NCBI RefSeq assembly: GCF_015832195.1
Contig: NC_052020.1
Coordinates: 61,073,888-61,137,887, forward strand
Direction of reading: 5' to 3'
DNA from: Motacilla alba alba
Lineage: Eukaryota > Chordata > Aves > Passeriformes > Motacillidae
DNA length: 64,000 nucleotides
In this document: in pieces, positions 25,115 through 35,979 of the stretch
Layout: each line of letters opens with the position of its first letter
How positions within the stretch are numbered: the stretch's first letter is position 1
Program-made: the position numbers and the translations under genes
Notes under the pieces: model-generated
The model's database searches: none
What the model saw: only the letters and a program-made list of their open reading frames with translations
What the model was told of the DNA's origin: nothing

Positions 25115-25350
25115 AGAGGTGGAAGGAAGGGTTAGATGGGATTTTGGGAAGGAATTCCTGGCTGGAAGAGTGGTAAAACTCTGGGATGGAATTCCCAGGG
25201 AAGCTGTGGCTGCCCCTGGATCCCTGGAAGTGTCCGAGGCCAGGCTGGAGAGGCTTGGAGCAGCCTGGGACAGTGGGAAGTGTCACTGCAAGTGGAATGG
25301 GATGAGCTTTAAGGTCCACTCCCATCCAAACCATTCCAGGAATCCAAAAG
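25115..25350 (+). mobile_element. CR1 LINE 3' fragment
   Basis: GGGAAGGAATTCCTGGCTGG to CATCCAAACCATTCCAGGAATC; the CCATGGCAGGG segment is reduced to CACTGCAAGTGG. Confidence 0.85.
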
Positions 25351-25949
25351 ATCCGTTCCCGTAAATAAATTTTGATGGAGCCTGGAAAACACAAAATCCA
25401 TGTAATGAATTCCCAGCTTTAGAAAGGGAACGCGTTCCAGTCATTCAGCTGCTCCTGCTCCTCCCGGTGTTTGACAACAAAGACGTGAGAACGAGGTGTG
25501 AGACACTGAAGCACGGGGAACACGGCTTTAATTCAAGAAATCATTTCATTCCCTGAAAAGAGATTTGTTTTCCTTGTTTTCCTCGGGACAGATCTGTGCT
25601 AGCTCCCAAGAACTGCAAATTGTTGTTTAAAAAGCTGTTTATTTTCCGCTTAACATTCCAAAGTGGCGTTTCCTTCTTGATTTGCCTTCGTGGAACGTTC
25701 AGTATTTTAAATTTCCTCTTTAATATTAAACTGTCCTTTCTTCAGGCAGCAGACTAAGCTGAGATACATTCCATAGTCAGTGGAATTTTTGTTCCGGAGC
25801 CGAACCAGGACAGGTTTTTCTGAGGCTGATGTTATCCCTGCTCCTGGAATTTGCACGGGGGGGTTTGTAGCACCTGCAGCGCTTCCTCCTGCTTTGGGAC
25901 ACGCTCCGAAATTTTATTTTTAAGGCTTTTCCTGCACTGCTGAGGGTGA

Positions 25950-26625
25950 AACATGGGAGGAGAGGCTGAGGGAGCTGGGAAGGGTCTGGGGGATTCCTGA
26001 GGGAGCTGGGAAGGGGCTGGAGAATTCCTGAGGGAGCTGGGGAGGGGCTGGAGAATTCCTGAGGGAGCTGGGAAGGGCTCAGCCTGGAGCAAAGGAGGCT
26101 CAGGGGGGCCCTTGTGGCTCTGCACAGCTCCTGCCAGGAGGGCACAGCCGGAGGGGTCGGGCTCTGCTCCAGGGAACAGGGACAGGAGCAGAGGGAACGG
26201 CCTCAGGCTGGGCCAGGGCAGCTCAGGGTGGGCCCAGCAGGAATTTCCCCATGGAAAGGGGGCTCAGGCCTTGGCACTGCCCAGGGAGGTTTGCAGTGCC
26301 CATCCCTGCAGGTGTCCCCTGGAGGTGGCACTCAGAGCTCTGGGCTGGGGACAGGGTGGGCACTGGGCACAGCTGGGACTCTGCTCTTGGAGCTTTTCCA
26401 GCCTCAGGGATTCTGTGGTGTTTTGATTGGATATTTGGGAAAATTTCTTCCCTAACTTCATTGTTCAGCCCTGGCACAGGTACAGGATGGAATCCCCATG
26501 CCTGGAAGGATTTAAATCCATGGGGATGTGGCACTTGGGGACATGGGGCAGTGGTGGCCTTGGCAGTGCTGGAGACAAAATTGGATGAACTTTTCCAACC
26601 TTCATGCTTCCATGATTCCACGAAT
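25950..26625 (+). mobile_element. Composite of two CR1 3' ends in tandem
   Basis: The first part has four 31-bp-type units, CTCTGCACAGCTCCTGCC and a complete tail ending CAGCCTCAGGGATTCTGTGG at about 26418. It is joined directly to a second CR1 segment (GATTGGATATTTGGGAAAAT, CAGCCCTGGCACAGGTACAGG, GGGGACATGGGGCAGTGG). The same junction occurs at 58.8 kb. Confidence 0.85.
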
Positions 26626-26649
26626 ACCTGTCCTGAACTCATGCTGTGT

Positions 26650-26865
26650 GCAGAAATGGTTGGATTTAGAGGATAATCCCAGAGAACTTTCCAACCTCCG
26701 ACTGTCCCTGGCTGCTCCCAGCCCCAGTGTCCAACCTGGCCTTGGACACTTCCAGGGATCCAGGGGCAGCCACAGCTGCTCTGGGAATTCCATCCCAGCC
26801 CCTCCCAGGCAGGAATTCTTTCCCAGTATCCCATCTAAATCTCCTCTGGCACATCTTGAGAACGT
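26650..26865 (-). mobile_element. CR1 LINE 3' fragment, tail-to-tail with the preceding copy
   Basis: Reverse: GATAATCCCAGAGAACTTTCC through CACTTCCAGGGATCCAGGGG to CCAGTATCCCATCTAAATC. Confidence 0.85.
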
Positions 26866-26959
26866 TTCCTCTCATCCTGATTTTATGTACGTGCTTTTTC
26901 ATTCAGGATGAGTCCATGTCCTCACTGCTGCCTGTCAGGAACTGCTCTACCAGCACTTC

Positions 26960-27040
26960 CTGCAGAGGAAAAAAAAATAAATCACTTAAAAATTAAATTA
27001 AAATTAAAAAAAATAAATGCGTTAAAAATGCATTTCTAAA
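26960..27040 (+). repeat. A-rich low-complexity stretch
   Basis: AAAAAAAATAAATC and repeated AAAATTAAA blocks over about 80 bp. Confidence 0.7.
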
Positions 27041-28270
27041 AGAAATTTTACCAACCTGTGTAAATCATTTAGAATTCAGGAGTTGTTTTGACGAGGTGAT
27101 TTTTAACGCGCTTGATTTTCACCCCTCTCTGTCTTTTCCAGTGGGGGGAAATTCCACATTTTTTGTGCGCTCCCAAATAAGTGAGATGTGTTTGCTGCCA
27201 GCCTGTGATGGTGCTGAAAAGGGTCTGGCACTGTTGTCAGTTTTGTGATGCCAGGAACAACAAAGTGTTGCTTCAATTAAGGCCTCCCTTGTTGACAATT
27301 CCTTATTTTAGCAGATTCCTTGATCCCACTGCCGGCAATCTGTGGGATGCAAACGGCTCCAGGAGCACTTCAGGGAGGGAGTGGAGTGTGGGAAGGGTTC
27401 CCTCTGTGCTCATCTCCGTAATTCCCGCTTAATCAGTGGGGAAAAAATGGAAAATGCCCATTTTGTTGGGTGTAAGGGACAGATCAGCCTGGAGCGTTGT
27501 GAGTTAACCGAGTGTCATTCTCTGGAAATGCTGGAATAAGGGGCTGGGAAATTCAGAAGCACCAATTTCCCGGTTGTTATTTAAGTACAAAAAGGTGAAA
27601 AAAAAATGACAGTTTCAGGCTTTCAAGCAGAAATAAGAATTGCAAGGCAGCGTCTCTCAGTGACTTTATTCTCACTTAAAACCAAAACCCAGCTTAAAAA
27701 CAGCACAGAAATCCTAAAATTCTTCTGAAACCCTGCCCGGAATTCCCAGACCTAAGGGATATTTTCTCAGTGCTGATGCTCCAGGGAATTCACTTTTTAA
27801 TTCCAAGGTTATTGGCCATGAGTGTCCCACACATGGTGCTGCTGGAAGTGAGGATACCCACATTATCCCTGGATTTCTTTGGGGTGAAAACCGTGGCACC
27901 CAAAATCCATAAATCCACTCGCGGCACCAGGCATGGAGAAGAGCAGCTCCTCTCCCGGAGCTGAAATAGCTGAACTCTGGATGGGAGAAAGAAAGAGCAG
28001 GAGTTGAATCAGGAAATAAATCCCTGCAGGAGCACGGAGGGGAATTATCCCTAATTGTCTGTCTGGGCAGGGACACACGGATCTTCGGGAGACCTTTGCT
28101 CCCGTGGAAATGGCAGGAATTGGCCTTGCAGGGACGTGTCTGGGGCTCAGCTGAAGGAAAAAGAGGCAGCATTCCCACAGGGCATAAGTGTGGAGCAGGA
28201 AAAGGGATTCCCGATGTTTTATTTACTCCCACAACTTCCTAAAATGGGATTTTATCCAGGTGTGGGGGTT
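27041..28270. other. Intronic sequence without recognised features
   Basis: Unique sequence; no exon or named repeat seen. Confidence 0.5.
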
Positions 28271-28274
28271 GGTG

Positions 28275-28540
28275 GCTTCTTCCAAGGAACAAGTGGTAGG
28301 ACAAGAGGAAGCGGCCTCAGGCTGTGCCAGGGGAGGTTTAATTTGGATATTTGTAGGAATTCTTTCATGGAAAGGCTGTCCAGCCCTGGCACAGCTGCCC
28401 AGGGCAGGGGTGGACCCCTCATTCCTGGAGGGATTTAAAATCCCTGTGGATGTGGCACCTGGGGCCATGGGGCAGTGGTGGCCTCGGCAGTGCTGGGTTT
28501 GATGGGCTCAGAGGGTTTTTCCATCCTGGAGAATTCCAGG
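28275..28540 (+). mobile_element. CR1 LINE 3' fragment, GGGACATGG subfamily
   Basis: ACAAGTGGTAGGACAAGAGG, CTCAGGCTGTGCCAGGGGAGG, a TTGGATATTTGTAGG segment, the dominant GATGTGGCACCTGGGGCC tail, and GGGCTCAGAGGG. Confidence 0.85.
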
Positions 28541-28839
28541 ACACAGAGACTGGAATGTCAGCCGGGTAACTTTGGGCTGCAGGATAAATTATTAGGGACA
28601 AATTAAAGCTGATGAAAGGCGAGTAGGGAGGTGTTGAATTGTTAAAGCAAGCTAGAAACCAAATTCCTGTGTTTTTTAGGAAGTATTTCCTTCTCTGACT
28701 TTCCTAAAAACTTGTTTTTCAGAGGATATTCTGTGTTTGTGCTCCTGCAAGGAACTGAGGGCCAGACAGTTGGAGTGGGACACTCGTGGGTTCCCAGGCA
28801 CAGAGGATTTCAGTATCCCAGTGCTTCCAAAGGAAATGA

Positions 28840-29114
28840 GCTGGAGAGGGACTGGGGACAAGGCCTGGAGGGACAGGAGCCAGGGAATGGCTCCCAGTGC
28901 CAGAGGGCAGGGATGGGTGGGAGATTGGGAATGGGAATTCCTGGCTGGGCTGGGATTGCCAGAGCAGCTGTGGCTGCCCCTGGATCCCTGGCAGTGCCCA
29001 AGGCCAGGCTGGACACTGGGACACCCTGGGACAGTGGGAGGTGTCCCTGGCCATGGAAAAGGGGTGGGATGGGATAATCTTCAAGTTTCCCTCCAGAACC
29101 ATTCCATGATTTTA
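28840..29114 (+). mobile_element. CR1 LINE 3' fragment
   Basis: GGAGAGGGACTGGGGACAAGG through CCTGGCAGTGCCCAAGGCC to CCAGAACCATTCCATGATT. Confidence 0.9.
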
Positions 29115-29119
29115 TGTTC

Positions 29120-30490
29120 TCAGCCCAAAGCTGCGTCTGAGGAGCTCTCCTGGCCTTTTCCTGATCCCTCCCTGAACTCCAGCAGTTTTTACACCTGCCC
29201 AGCAGCAGGAACAGTAACCAGCAGTGAGAGGAGTTGTAAAGGGTGGGAAAAAAGCCATAAATCCATCTGTTCCTGGAAAAACAGCATTAGGGCAGCCCAA
29301 ACTCAATATACCCAGCCCTGCTAAGCTTTGTAGTGTCAAAATTAGGTCAGGCCTAATTTTGTGGCAGCAGTGTTGGGAAGCCGCAGTGGGATTTGATTAT
29401 CTGGGAGCCTTGGGATGGCAGTGCCATCAATCACGGAGCCTTCCCGAGCTCCACAAACACCAGGATAGGTGGGAATATTGAGCAACACAGAAAAATCAGC
29501 CCCGGAGGGATAAAAGGTGACTTTGTCCTGTTTGATGGGAAAGTTTGGTTCGGGATCGGCTCAGAGGAAGGTGGCCAATAAATATTCCCATCAGGTGAAA
29601 GCAGGTGGGAAATGTTTAGGAGTGCTATGGAGTGATCCAGGAATGGCACAACTGGTTTGGAATCTGGTCAGCATCACACCTGAAAGTTTCCTCTCTTAGG
29701 CAGCTGGAATTCAGCTCAGCTTGGAGCCAAAGTGAAAGATTTCTCCATAAATGGAATATTTGTTTAATTGAAGGTACTTGTGTAGCATTTGAATTTCCCC
29801 AAAGAAAAACTCACTTAGAGAAGAAATAATAAAAAAAAACCGGTTTCAATAATCCATTTATTTGTGGACTGGGCCTCACCTCCAGCTGGAAAAATAGCCC
29901 CAAGTCCCAAATTAGCTGCAGTAAAACGCTCCAAATTCTGCATTGATGAGGGCAGTGCATTCCCATGGCAATACCTCAGAGATTCCTGGTCATTCCATTT
30001 GCAGTTTAGGAGAATTAAGAGCTGGGATAATATGGGGAAAAGTGAATTCTGAGAGTAGCAAGTGCCTGCAATTACTTTAAATCTCCCCTTTCTTCAGAAA
30101 ATCCCATTATTTCCTCCTTGTTCTGCTGCAGAACTGCACTAAATTCATGGGGGGCTTCACTCCTGCTAATCAGTTTCCAGGGGGAAAGCTCATGGCTGCA
30201 GGAGGGGAGCAGGATTTGATTCGTGGCAAATCCATCCTGCATTTTCTAGCAGGTCCATCGTGGATCTCCTATTTCCGAAAAAAAGTCTAATTTTAATTCA
30301 GTTTTAAGGAATCCTACACATTCCATGAATCAGGAAGATCTTGGAGCTGCTCAGGTTAAGGGAATCCATTCCAGGATCCGAGTTCTGGTGTTGGTCAGAG
30401 TTTAATTCCCTGTTTTCCAGCAAGGACCAAACCTCAGTGTGTGGGAAACTTTTAACCAGGTAAGAGCTGTGCCAAGGGATCCTGGAACTG
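29120..30490. other. Intronic sequence without recognised features
   Basis: Unique sequence, AT-leaning toward 29800-30050. No exon or named repeat seen. Confidence 0.5.
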
Positions 30491-30492
30491 AA

Positions 30493-30740
30493 TCCTGGAA
30501 TGTTTTGGGATGGAAGGAACCTTAAAGCCCATCCAGTTCCACCCCTGGAATCTATACCTTCCCTATCCCAGTCTGCTCCAACCAGGCCTTGGACACTTCC
30601 AGAGATCCAGGAGCAGCCACAGCTTCTCTGGGAAATCCATTTCACCCTCCCGGACAGGAATTCCTTCCCAATCTCCCACCCACCCCTGCCCTCTGGCACT
30701 GGGAGCCATTCCCTGGGTCCTGCCCCAATTCCCTCTCCAT
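30493..30740 (-). mobile_element. CR1 LINE 3' fragment
   Basis: Reverse tail from GGAATGTTTTGGGATGGAAGG to CTGGGAGCCATTCCCTGGG. Confidence 0.85.
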
Positions 30741-31087
30741 AGAATCATTCCCCTTCCCAGCTCCACAAATCTCCATCTCCCAACTCCTCGTTCCAGCTGA
30801 AATAAATCCCAAAGTCCTCTCAAACTTTCCCTCATTCTGCCAGTCCAAAACACCACCTCATTCCCACTTTTTTCAAAGGATCCTGATATCATTTTCCATT
30901 AAAAAAAGGTCAATATGAGGACCTGGAGCAGAGGAAATTCCCAACCATTCCCAATCCACCAGCACAGCTCAGGGATCACCAATTCACCCTCAAGCCTCCA
31001 ATATTTTCCCAGTGTGAGTCCAGTGAGGACTTTCCAGGCTGAGGAAATTCCCAAATTCCTTTGGAATTCCTTTGGATCAGGACTTTG

Positions 31088-31178
31088 GATCACAGCTTCT
31101 CTGGGAAATCCATTCCAGGGCCTCCCCACCCTCCCAGCCAGGAATTCCTTCCCAGTATCCCACCTAAACTTGTAACTG
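31088..31178 (-). mobile_element. CR1 LINE internal remnant
   Basis: ATCACAGCTTCTCTGGGAAATC and CCTCCCAGCCAGGAATTCC to CCAGTATCCCACCTAAAC. The tail proper is missing. Confidence 0.8.
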
Positions 31179-32011
31179 GTGGAAAAGAGCAGCCAAGAAA
31201 GGGGGCACGGAAAGGAGAATCTTTCCATTTTTCATGGAAAGAGGGAATCTTGTGGGACACACAACTCCTGCAGCAGAACGAGGGGGTTGTGCTCGGATTT
31301 GTTTTACCTTTTCTGTGGAGAACCTTTCCTGGCTTCAGGTTGTGCCTTGCCAGGAATGGCGCTGGGAAGGATCCACGCAGCGTTTTCCACGTGCAATCAC
31401 CAGCCAGATTCTCCTGAAATGTCACAAACAAAATCAATGCTAAGCTGGTATTATTTTAATGGATGAAATCCCTGGAGGCAGCTTTCAGAAGGAGCTGGGA
31501 TGAATATTCCTGCAGGAAGGAGGGAGGTGACATTTCATAATTATGGGATGTCTCCTGAACCATAAGATTTTTCACTTACTGGGAGAAGAATATTTGTTAT
31601 TTCCCCTGATTGGTTTGATCTCCTCTCAAAGCAGTGTTTTCCGTGGTGATAACAGCACCCAGGGGGGCGTTTTTCCTTTCCTGCTCCTTCCCAAATTTAA
31701 TGGATTCAGGAGAGTGGCGCAGCCACTAAAATGAAGGACACTTCAGCTGTGATTTGGAGCTAGATGAATATAACATGAATAAAAATGGAATATTAATGGA
31801 ATATGGATTTAAAAGGATGTTGGAATAATGTTGCTGCCTGCTCTAATTTGATCCCAAGTTTGATGAGCCGTGCTGAACCCTCGTTTTTACCTTTCTGCTC
31901 CGTGGCTCTGCTTCAGCATTCCCGTATTTTGGAGCTTGTGGTGTGGGAGATGATGGAAGTCCTGGTGGTGACTCAGTGCCCAGGAAATGGCAAAACAAAG
32001 AGCACATTCCA

Positions 32012-32405
32012 TGTCCTTGGGATGCTGGACTCCTGAGGAGTGTGGAGGGGGATCAGCATTCCTGGGAATTCCAAAAATCAGTGCACCAAGTGTTGGTGCT
32101 GCTGTTCTACTCGGGAAAAATAATCATGGTCGGGAATTCATGGATTCTTTCCGGGTTAGAGCGTGACACATGGCCCTGATTCCTAACCAAGGACATTCCT
32201 GTCCTTCCTGTCCTTGGGATGCTGGACTCCTGAGGAGTGTGGAGGGGGATTAGCATTCCTGGGAATTCCAAAAATCAGTGCACCAAGTGTTGGTGCTGCT
32301 GTTCTACTCGGGAAAAATAATCATGGTCGGGAATTCATGGATTCTTTCCGGGTTAGAGCGTGACACATGGCCCTGATTCCTAACCAAGGACATTCCTGTC
32401 CTTCC
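32012..32405 (+). repeat. Near-perfect 197-bp tandem duplication
   Basis: 32012-32208 and 32209-32405 both run from TGTCCTTGGGATGCTGGAC to GGACATTCCTGTCCTTCC. The one difference I noticed is GGGGATCAGC against GGGGATTAGC. The unit does not resemble CR1. Confidence 0.95.
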
Positions 32406-32447
32406 AGGAGCTTCATGGGAAGATCCACCTGCATCTCTGGGACAAGG

Positions 32448-32548
32448 GAATCATGGAATCCCAGAAGGGTTTGGATGGATCTTAAACCCAGTTCCAGCCC
32501 TGCCATGGGCTGGGACACCTTCCAGTATCCCAGGTTGTTCCAAGGACA
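32448..32548 (-). mobile_element. CR1 LINE tail remnant
   Basis: GAATCATGGAATCCCAGAAGG to GGGCTGGGACACCTTCCAG and ATCCCAGGTTGTTCC, reverse. Confidence 0.75.
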
Positions 32549-32721
32549 TTTATTCCATCATTGTGTTGGACTTGGAGTAATTGGGAGCACTTTTGGCTGG
32601 AGCAGGGGTGTGTTGGTCTTTGTTAAACCTTCTGGAAAAGTGAGGAGGGAAAGTTCCTTGGGCTTTGGAACTCAGGATGTGGTGGCTGGAAGAGCAGAGC
32701 TTGCTGGAGGCTTTGCTGGAA

Positions 32722-32948
32722 TGATGGCTTCAAACTGATGGGATATCGGGAAGGAATTCCTGGCTGGGAGGGTGGGGAGACTCTGGAATAGAATTCCCAG
32801 AGAAGCTGTGGCTGCTCCTGGATCTCTGGAAGTGTCCAAGGCCAGTTTTGGGTGGGGCTTGGAGCAGCCAGGGACAGTGGAATGTGCTGGGTTGGAATGA
32901 GATGGGATTTAAGGTCCTTCCAACCCAAGCCATTCCGTGTTTCTATGG
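32722..32948 (+). mobile_element. CR1 LINE 3' fragment
   Basis: ATGGCTTCAAACTGATGGG through GGAAGTGTCCAAGGCCAG to CCAACCCAAGCCATTCCGTG with TTTCTATGG at the end. Confidence 0.85.
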
Positions 32949-33149
32949 AGGAAGCATCCATTCCCCGCTCCTCCTCTGCCTCTTCTGCCTCCTTGGCTTG
33001 AGCCTCCTTTTCTCCAGGCTGTGGAGAGCCAGGCTCAGAAACTGGAATTCTTGGTGGGTTTGGGTCAATCCCAGGCCTGCAGGTCAGGATTCCACGATGG
33101 GCTGTGTCCACAGGGAGCTGTGTGTGGGCTGGACCAGGAATGCCATGGT

Positions 33150-33164
33150 GGGGGGGGGGGGGGG
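33150..33164 (+). repeat. G15 homopolymer
   Basis: Fifteen consecutive G after GCCATGGT, in the sense direction of MDGA2. Confidence 0.9.
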
Positions 33165-33169
33165 TCTGA

Positions 33170-34050
33170 AGGGATGCCAGAGCCCTGCATCCTGGGAATT
33201 CCATGCAGAGGAATTGCAGAATGATCGGAGAAGCAGGGTTGGTGTGAGTGCAGCACAGAGACCTGGCAAAGCAGCCTTGGGAAGGGGATCCAGCTGATGC
33301 AAAGGGCCTGGGGAGAAGCTTTGAGGCTCTTCCATGGGGAACGGGGCTGGGAGCTCAATGGCATCACACGGATGAACAGAAAGGATGGAATTCCAGGTGT
33401 TTAAATCCCACAGAATTCCATTTTATCCTTTGTGCTCTTTAGTTTCTGTGCTTTTATTCGGGTCTGTAAATCAGTTTCCTTCTCCTATCGATCCACTCCC
33501 TGGAAATTGTCATAGCTGTGAATTTCACGGTTCAGAAGCGAAATCGTGGAGCCGGGAATGTCCTTTGGAGACTCGTGGAAGCAGAGCTGGGATTTATGCA
33601 GGTGTAATAAGAGGAATGTCGTGGTTTCCTTACACTTACGACGTGTAAATCTGAGTAATTCCTGTACTACAGGTTGTACCAACAAGGAAATTAAAGTAAG
33701 GTTCTGCCTGAACTTAACTCCTGCTCCAAATCCTGATCCTGCTGACAGGATTTGGAAAGGAAGCAGCAGCATCAGTGCCACTGTTTCCCCTGCTTAATTT
33801 TCCTGCTTTAATTAAGTCTTTTCATTTGCATAACGAGTGTGATAATGCATTTAGGAAGATATAGAATAAAAACAATAATGCCAAGTTCATTTTGGAAATG
33901 GAAACAAAAAAATTGGAATGCAGGCGGGGGGTGCTGAAGGTTTCATCCGGGGGATTGCCAGGGATTAATAAAAACCATGGAAATCTCTTGTGCTGCTGAG
34001 TTTGTGCTGAGTAAACAAAGAGTAACTGTGTGTGGGAGATGCTCAGTGCT
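33170..34050. other. Intronic sequence upstream of the large array
   Basis: Unique sequence; no exon or named repeat seen. The array begins at about 34055 without an obvious boundary motif. Confidence 0.5.
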
Positions 34051-34426
34051 GGTTCCAGGGCTGGGGTGGCCTGGGATGGGCTTGGTTGGTTGGATCATGG
34101 AGTTGAGAATGCCAAGGTCACATTTGATTTCTTTGAAGGCTGGACTTGATCCTTGTGGATTTTTTCCAGCCCAGAACATCTGATAATCTCATGATCCACA
34201 TGATTCTCATCCCGTTTTTCTCCCGGCCTTGCAGCCCCCCAGCCCATGGCCAGGCCCAGTGGTCTGGTATGGCTCGGTTGGTTGGATCTTGGAATTGAGA
34301 ATGCCACGGCTGGGTTTGATTCCCTTAAGAGGTGGACTTGATCCTTGTGGGATTCTTCCAATTTGGAACATCCTGTAATTTGGTGATCCGTGTGGGTCTG
34401 ATCCCGTGTCTCTGCTGGCCTTGCAG

Positions 34427-35979
34427 CCCTGCAGCTCATGGCCAGCCTCAGGAGTGGGGTTGTTTGGAGTGGGTTCGGCTGATTGGATCTTTGAGCTGAG
34501 AACTCCTTGGTCGGGTTTGATTCCCTTAGGAGTTGGACTTGATCCTTGTGGGATTCTTGCAATTTGGAATATCCCGTAATTTGGTGATCCATGTGGTTCT
34601 GATCCCGTTTCTCTGCTGGCCTTGCAGCCCCCCAGCCCATGGCCAGGCCCAGTGGTCTGGGATGGCTCGTTGGATCTTGGAATTGAGAATGCCGAGGTCG
34701 CGTTTGATTCCCTTAAGAGCTGGACTTGATCCTTCTGGGATTCTCCCAACTTGGAACACCCCATAATTTGGTGATCCGCGTGGTTCTGACCCCGTTTCTC
34801 TGCTGGCCTTGCAGGCCCCTCAGCCCCAGGGGTGGAGTGCTCTGCCATGGGCTGCGATGTTGGTTGGATCTTGGAGCTGAGAATGCCAAGGTCACATTGG
34901 ATCTCCTTAAGAGCTGGAATTCATCCTTGTGGATTTTTTCCAGCCCAGAACATCCAATAATCTCATGATCCACATGATTCTCATCCCATTTCTCTGCTGG
35001 TCTTGCAGCCCCCTAGCCCACGGCCAGGCCCAGTGGTCTGGGATGGCTTGGTTGGTTGGATCTTGGAGTTGAGAATGCCAAGGTCGATTTTGATTCCCTT
35101 AAGAGCTGGACTTGATCCCTGTGGGGTTGTTCTAACATCCCGTAATTTGGTGATCTGTGTGGGTCTGATCCCGTGTCTCTGCTGGCCTTGCAGCCCTGCA
35201 GCTCATGGCCAGCCTCAGGAGTGGGGTTGTTTGGGGTGGGCTCGGCTGGTTGGATCGTTGAGCTGAGAACTCCTTGGTCGGGTTTGATTCCCTTAGGAGT
35301 TGGACTTGATCCTTGTGGGATCCTTCCTATTTGGAATATCCCATAATTTGGTGATCCATGTGGTTCTGATCCCGTGTCTCTGCTGGCCTTGCAGCCCCCC
35401 AGCCCATGGCCAGGCCCAGTGGTCTGGGATGGCTCAGTTGGTTGGATCTTGGAATTGAGAATGCCACAGCTGGGTTTGATTCCCTTAAGAGGTGGACTTG
35501 ATCCTTGTGGGATTCTTCCAGCTTGGAACACCCCGTAGTCTGGTGATCCGTGTGGTTCTGACCCCGTTTCTCTGCTGGCCTTGCAGCCCTGCAGCTCATG
35601 GCCAGCCTCAGGAGTGGGGTTGTTTGGAGTGGGTTCGGCGGATTGGATCATTGAACTGAAAACTCCTTGGTCGGGTTTGATTCCCTTAGGAGTTGGACTT
35701 GATCCTTGTGGGATTCTTCCAATTTGGAATCTCCTGTAATTTGGTGATCCATGTGGTTCTGATCCCGTGTCTCTGCTGGCCTTGCAGCCCTGCAGTCCAT
35801 GGCCAGGCCCAGTAGTCTGGGATGGCTCGGTTGGTTGGAGCTTGGAGTTGAGAATGCCGAGGTCGCGTTTGATTCCCTTAAGAGGTGGACTTGATCCTTG
35901 TGGGATTCTTCCAGCTTGGAACACCCCGTAATTTGGTGATCCGTGTGGGTCTGATCCCGTGTCTCTGCTGGCCTTGCAG
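34427..35979 (+). repeat. Higher-order repeat copy 1 (1,553 bp, 8 units)
   Basis: Eight units with acceptor spacings 201, 187, 194, 185, 201, 192, 201 and 192 recur in the same order 1,553 bp downstream. Long stretches, for example 34713-34973 against 36266-36526, translate identically on both strands. Confidence 0.9.

Noticed and set aside
25832..26455. Proline-rich and glycine-rich open frames near the CR1 copies (recurring at 5.3, 17.5, 20.7 and 58.5 kb)
   Set aside because: The same peptides (ALHSSCQEGTAGG and similar) recur at every copy of one CR1 subfamily, so they are frames through the LINE 3' end, not host genes or the CR1 reverse transcriptase.
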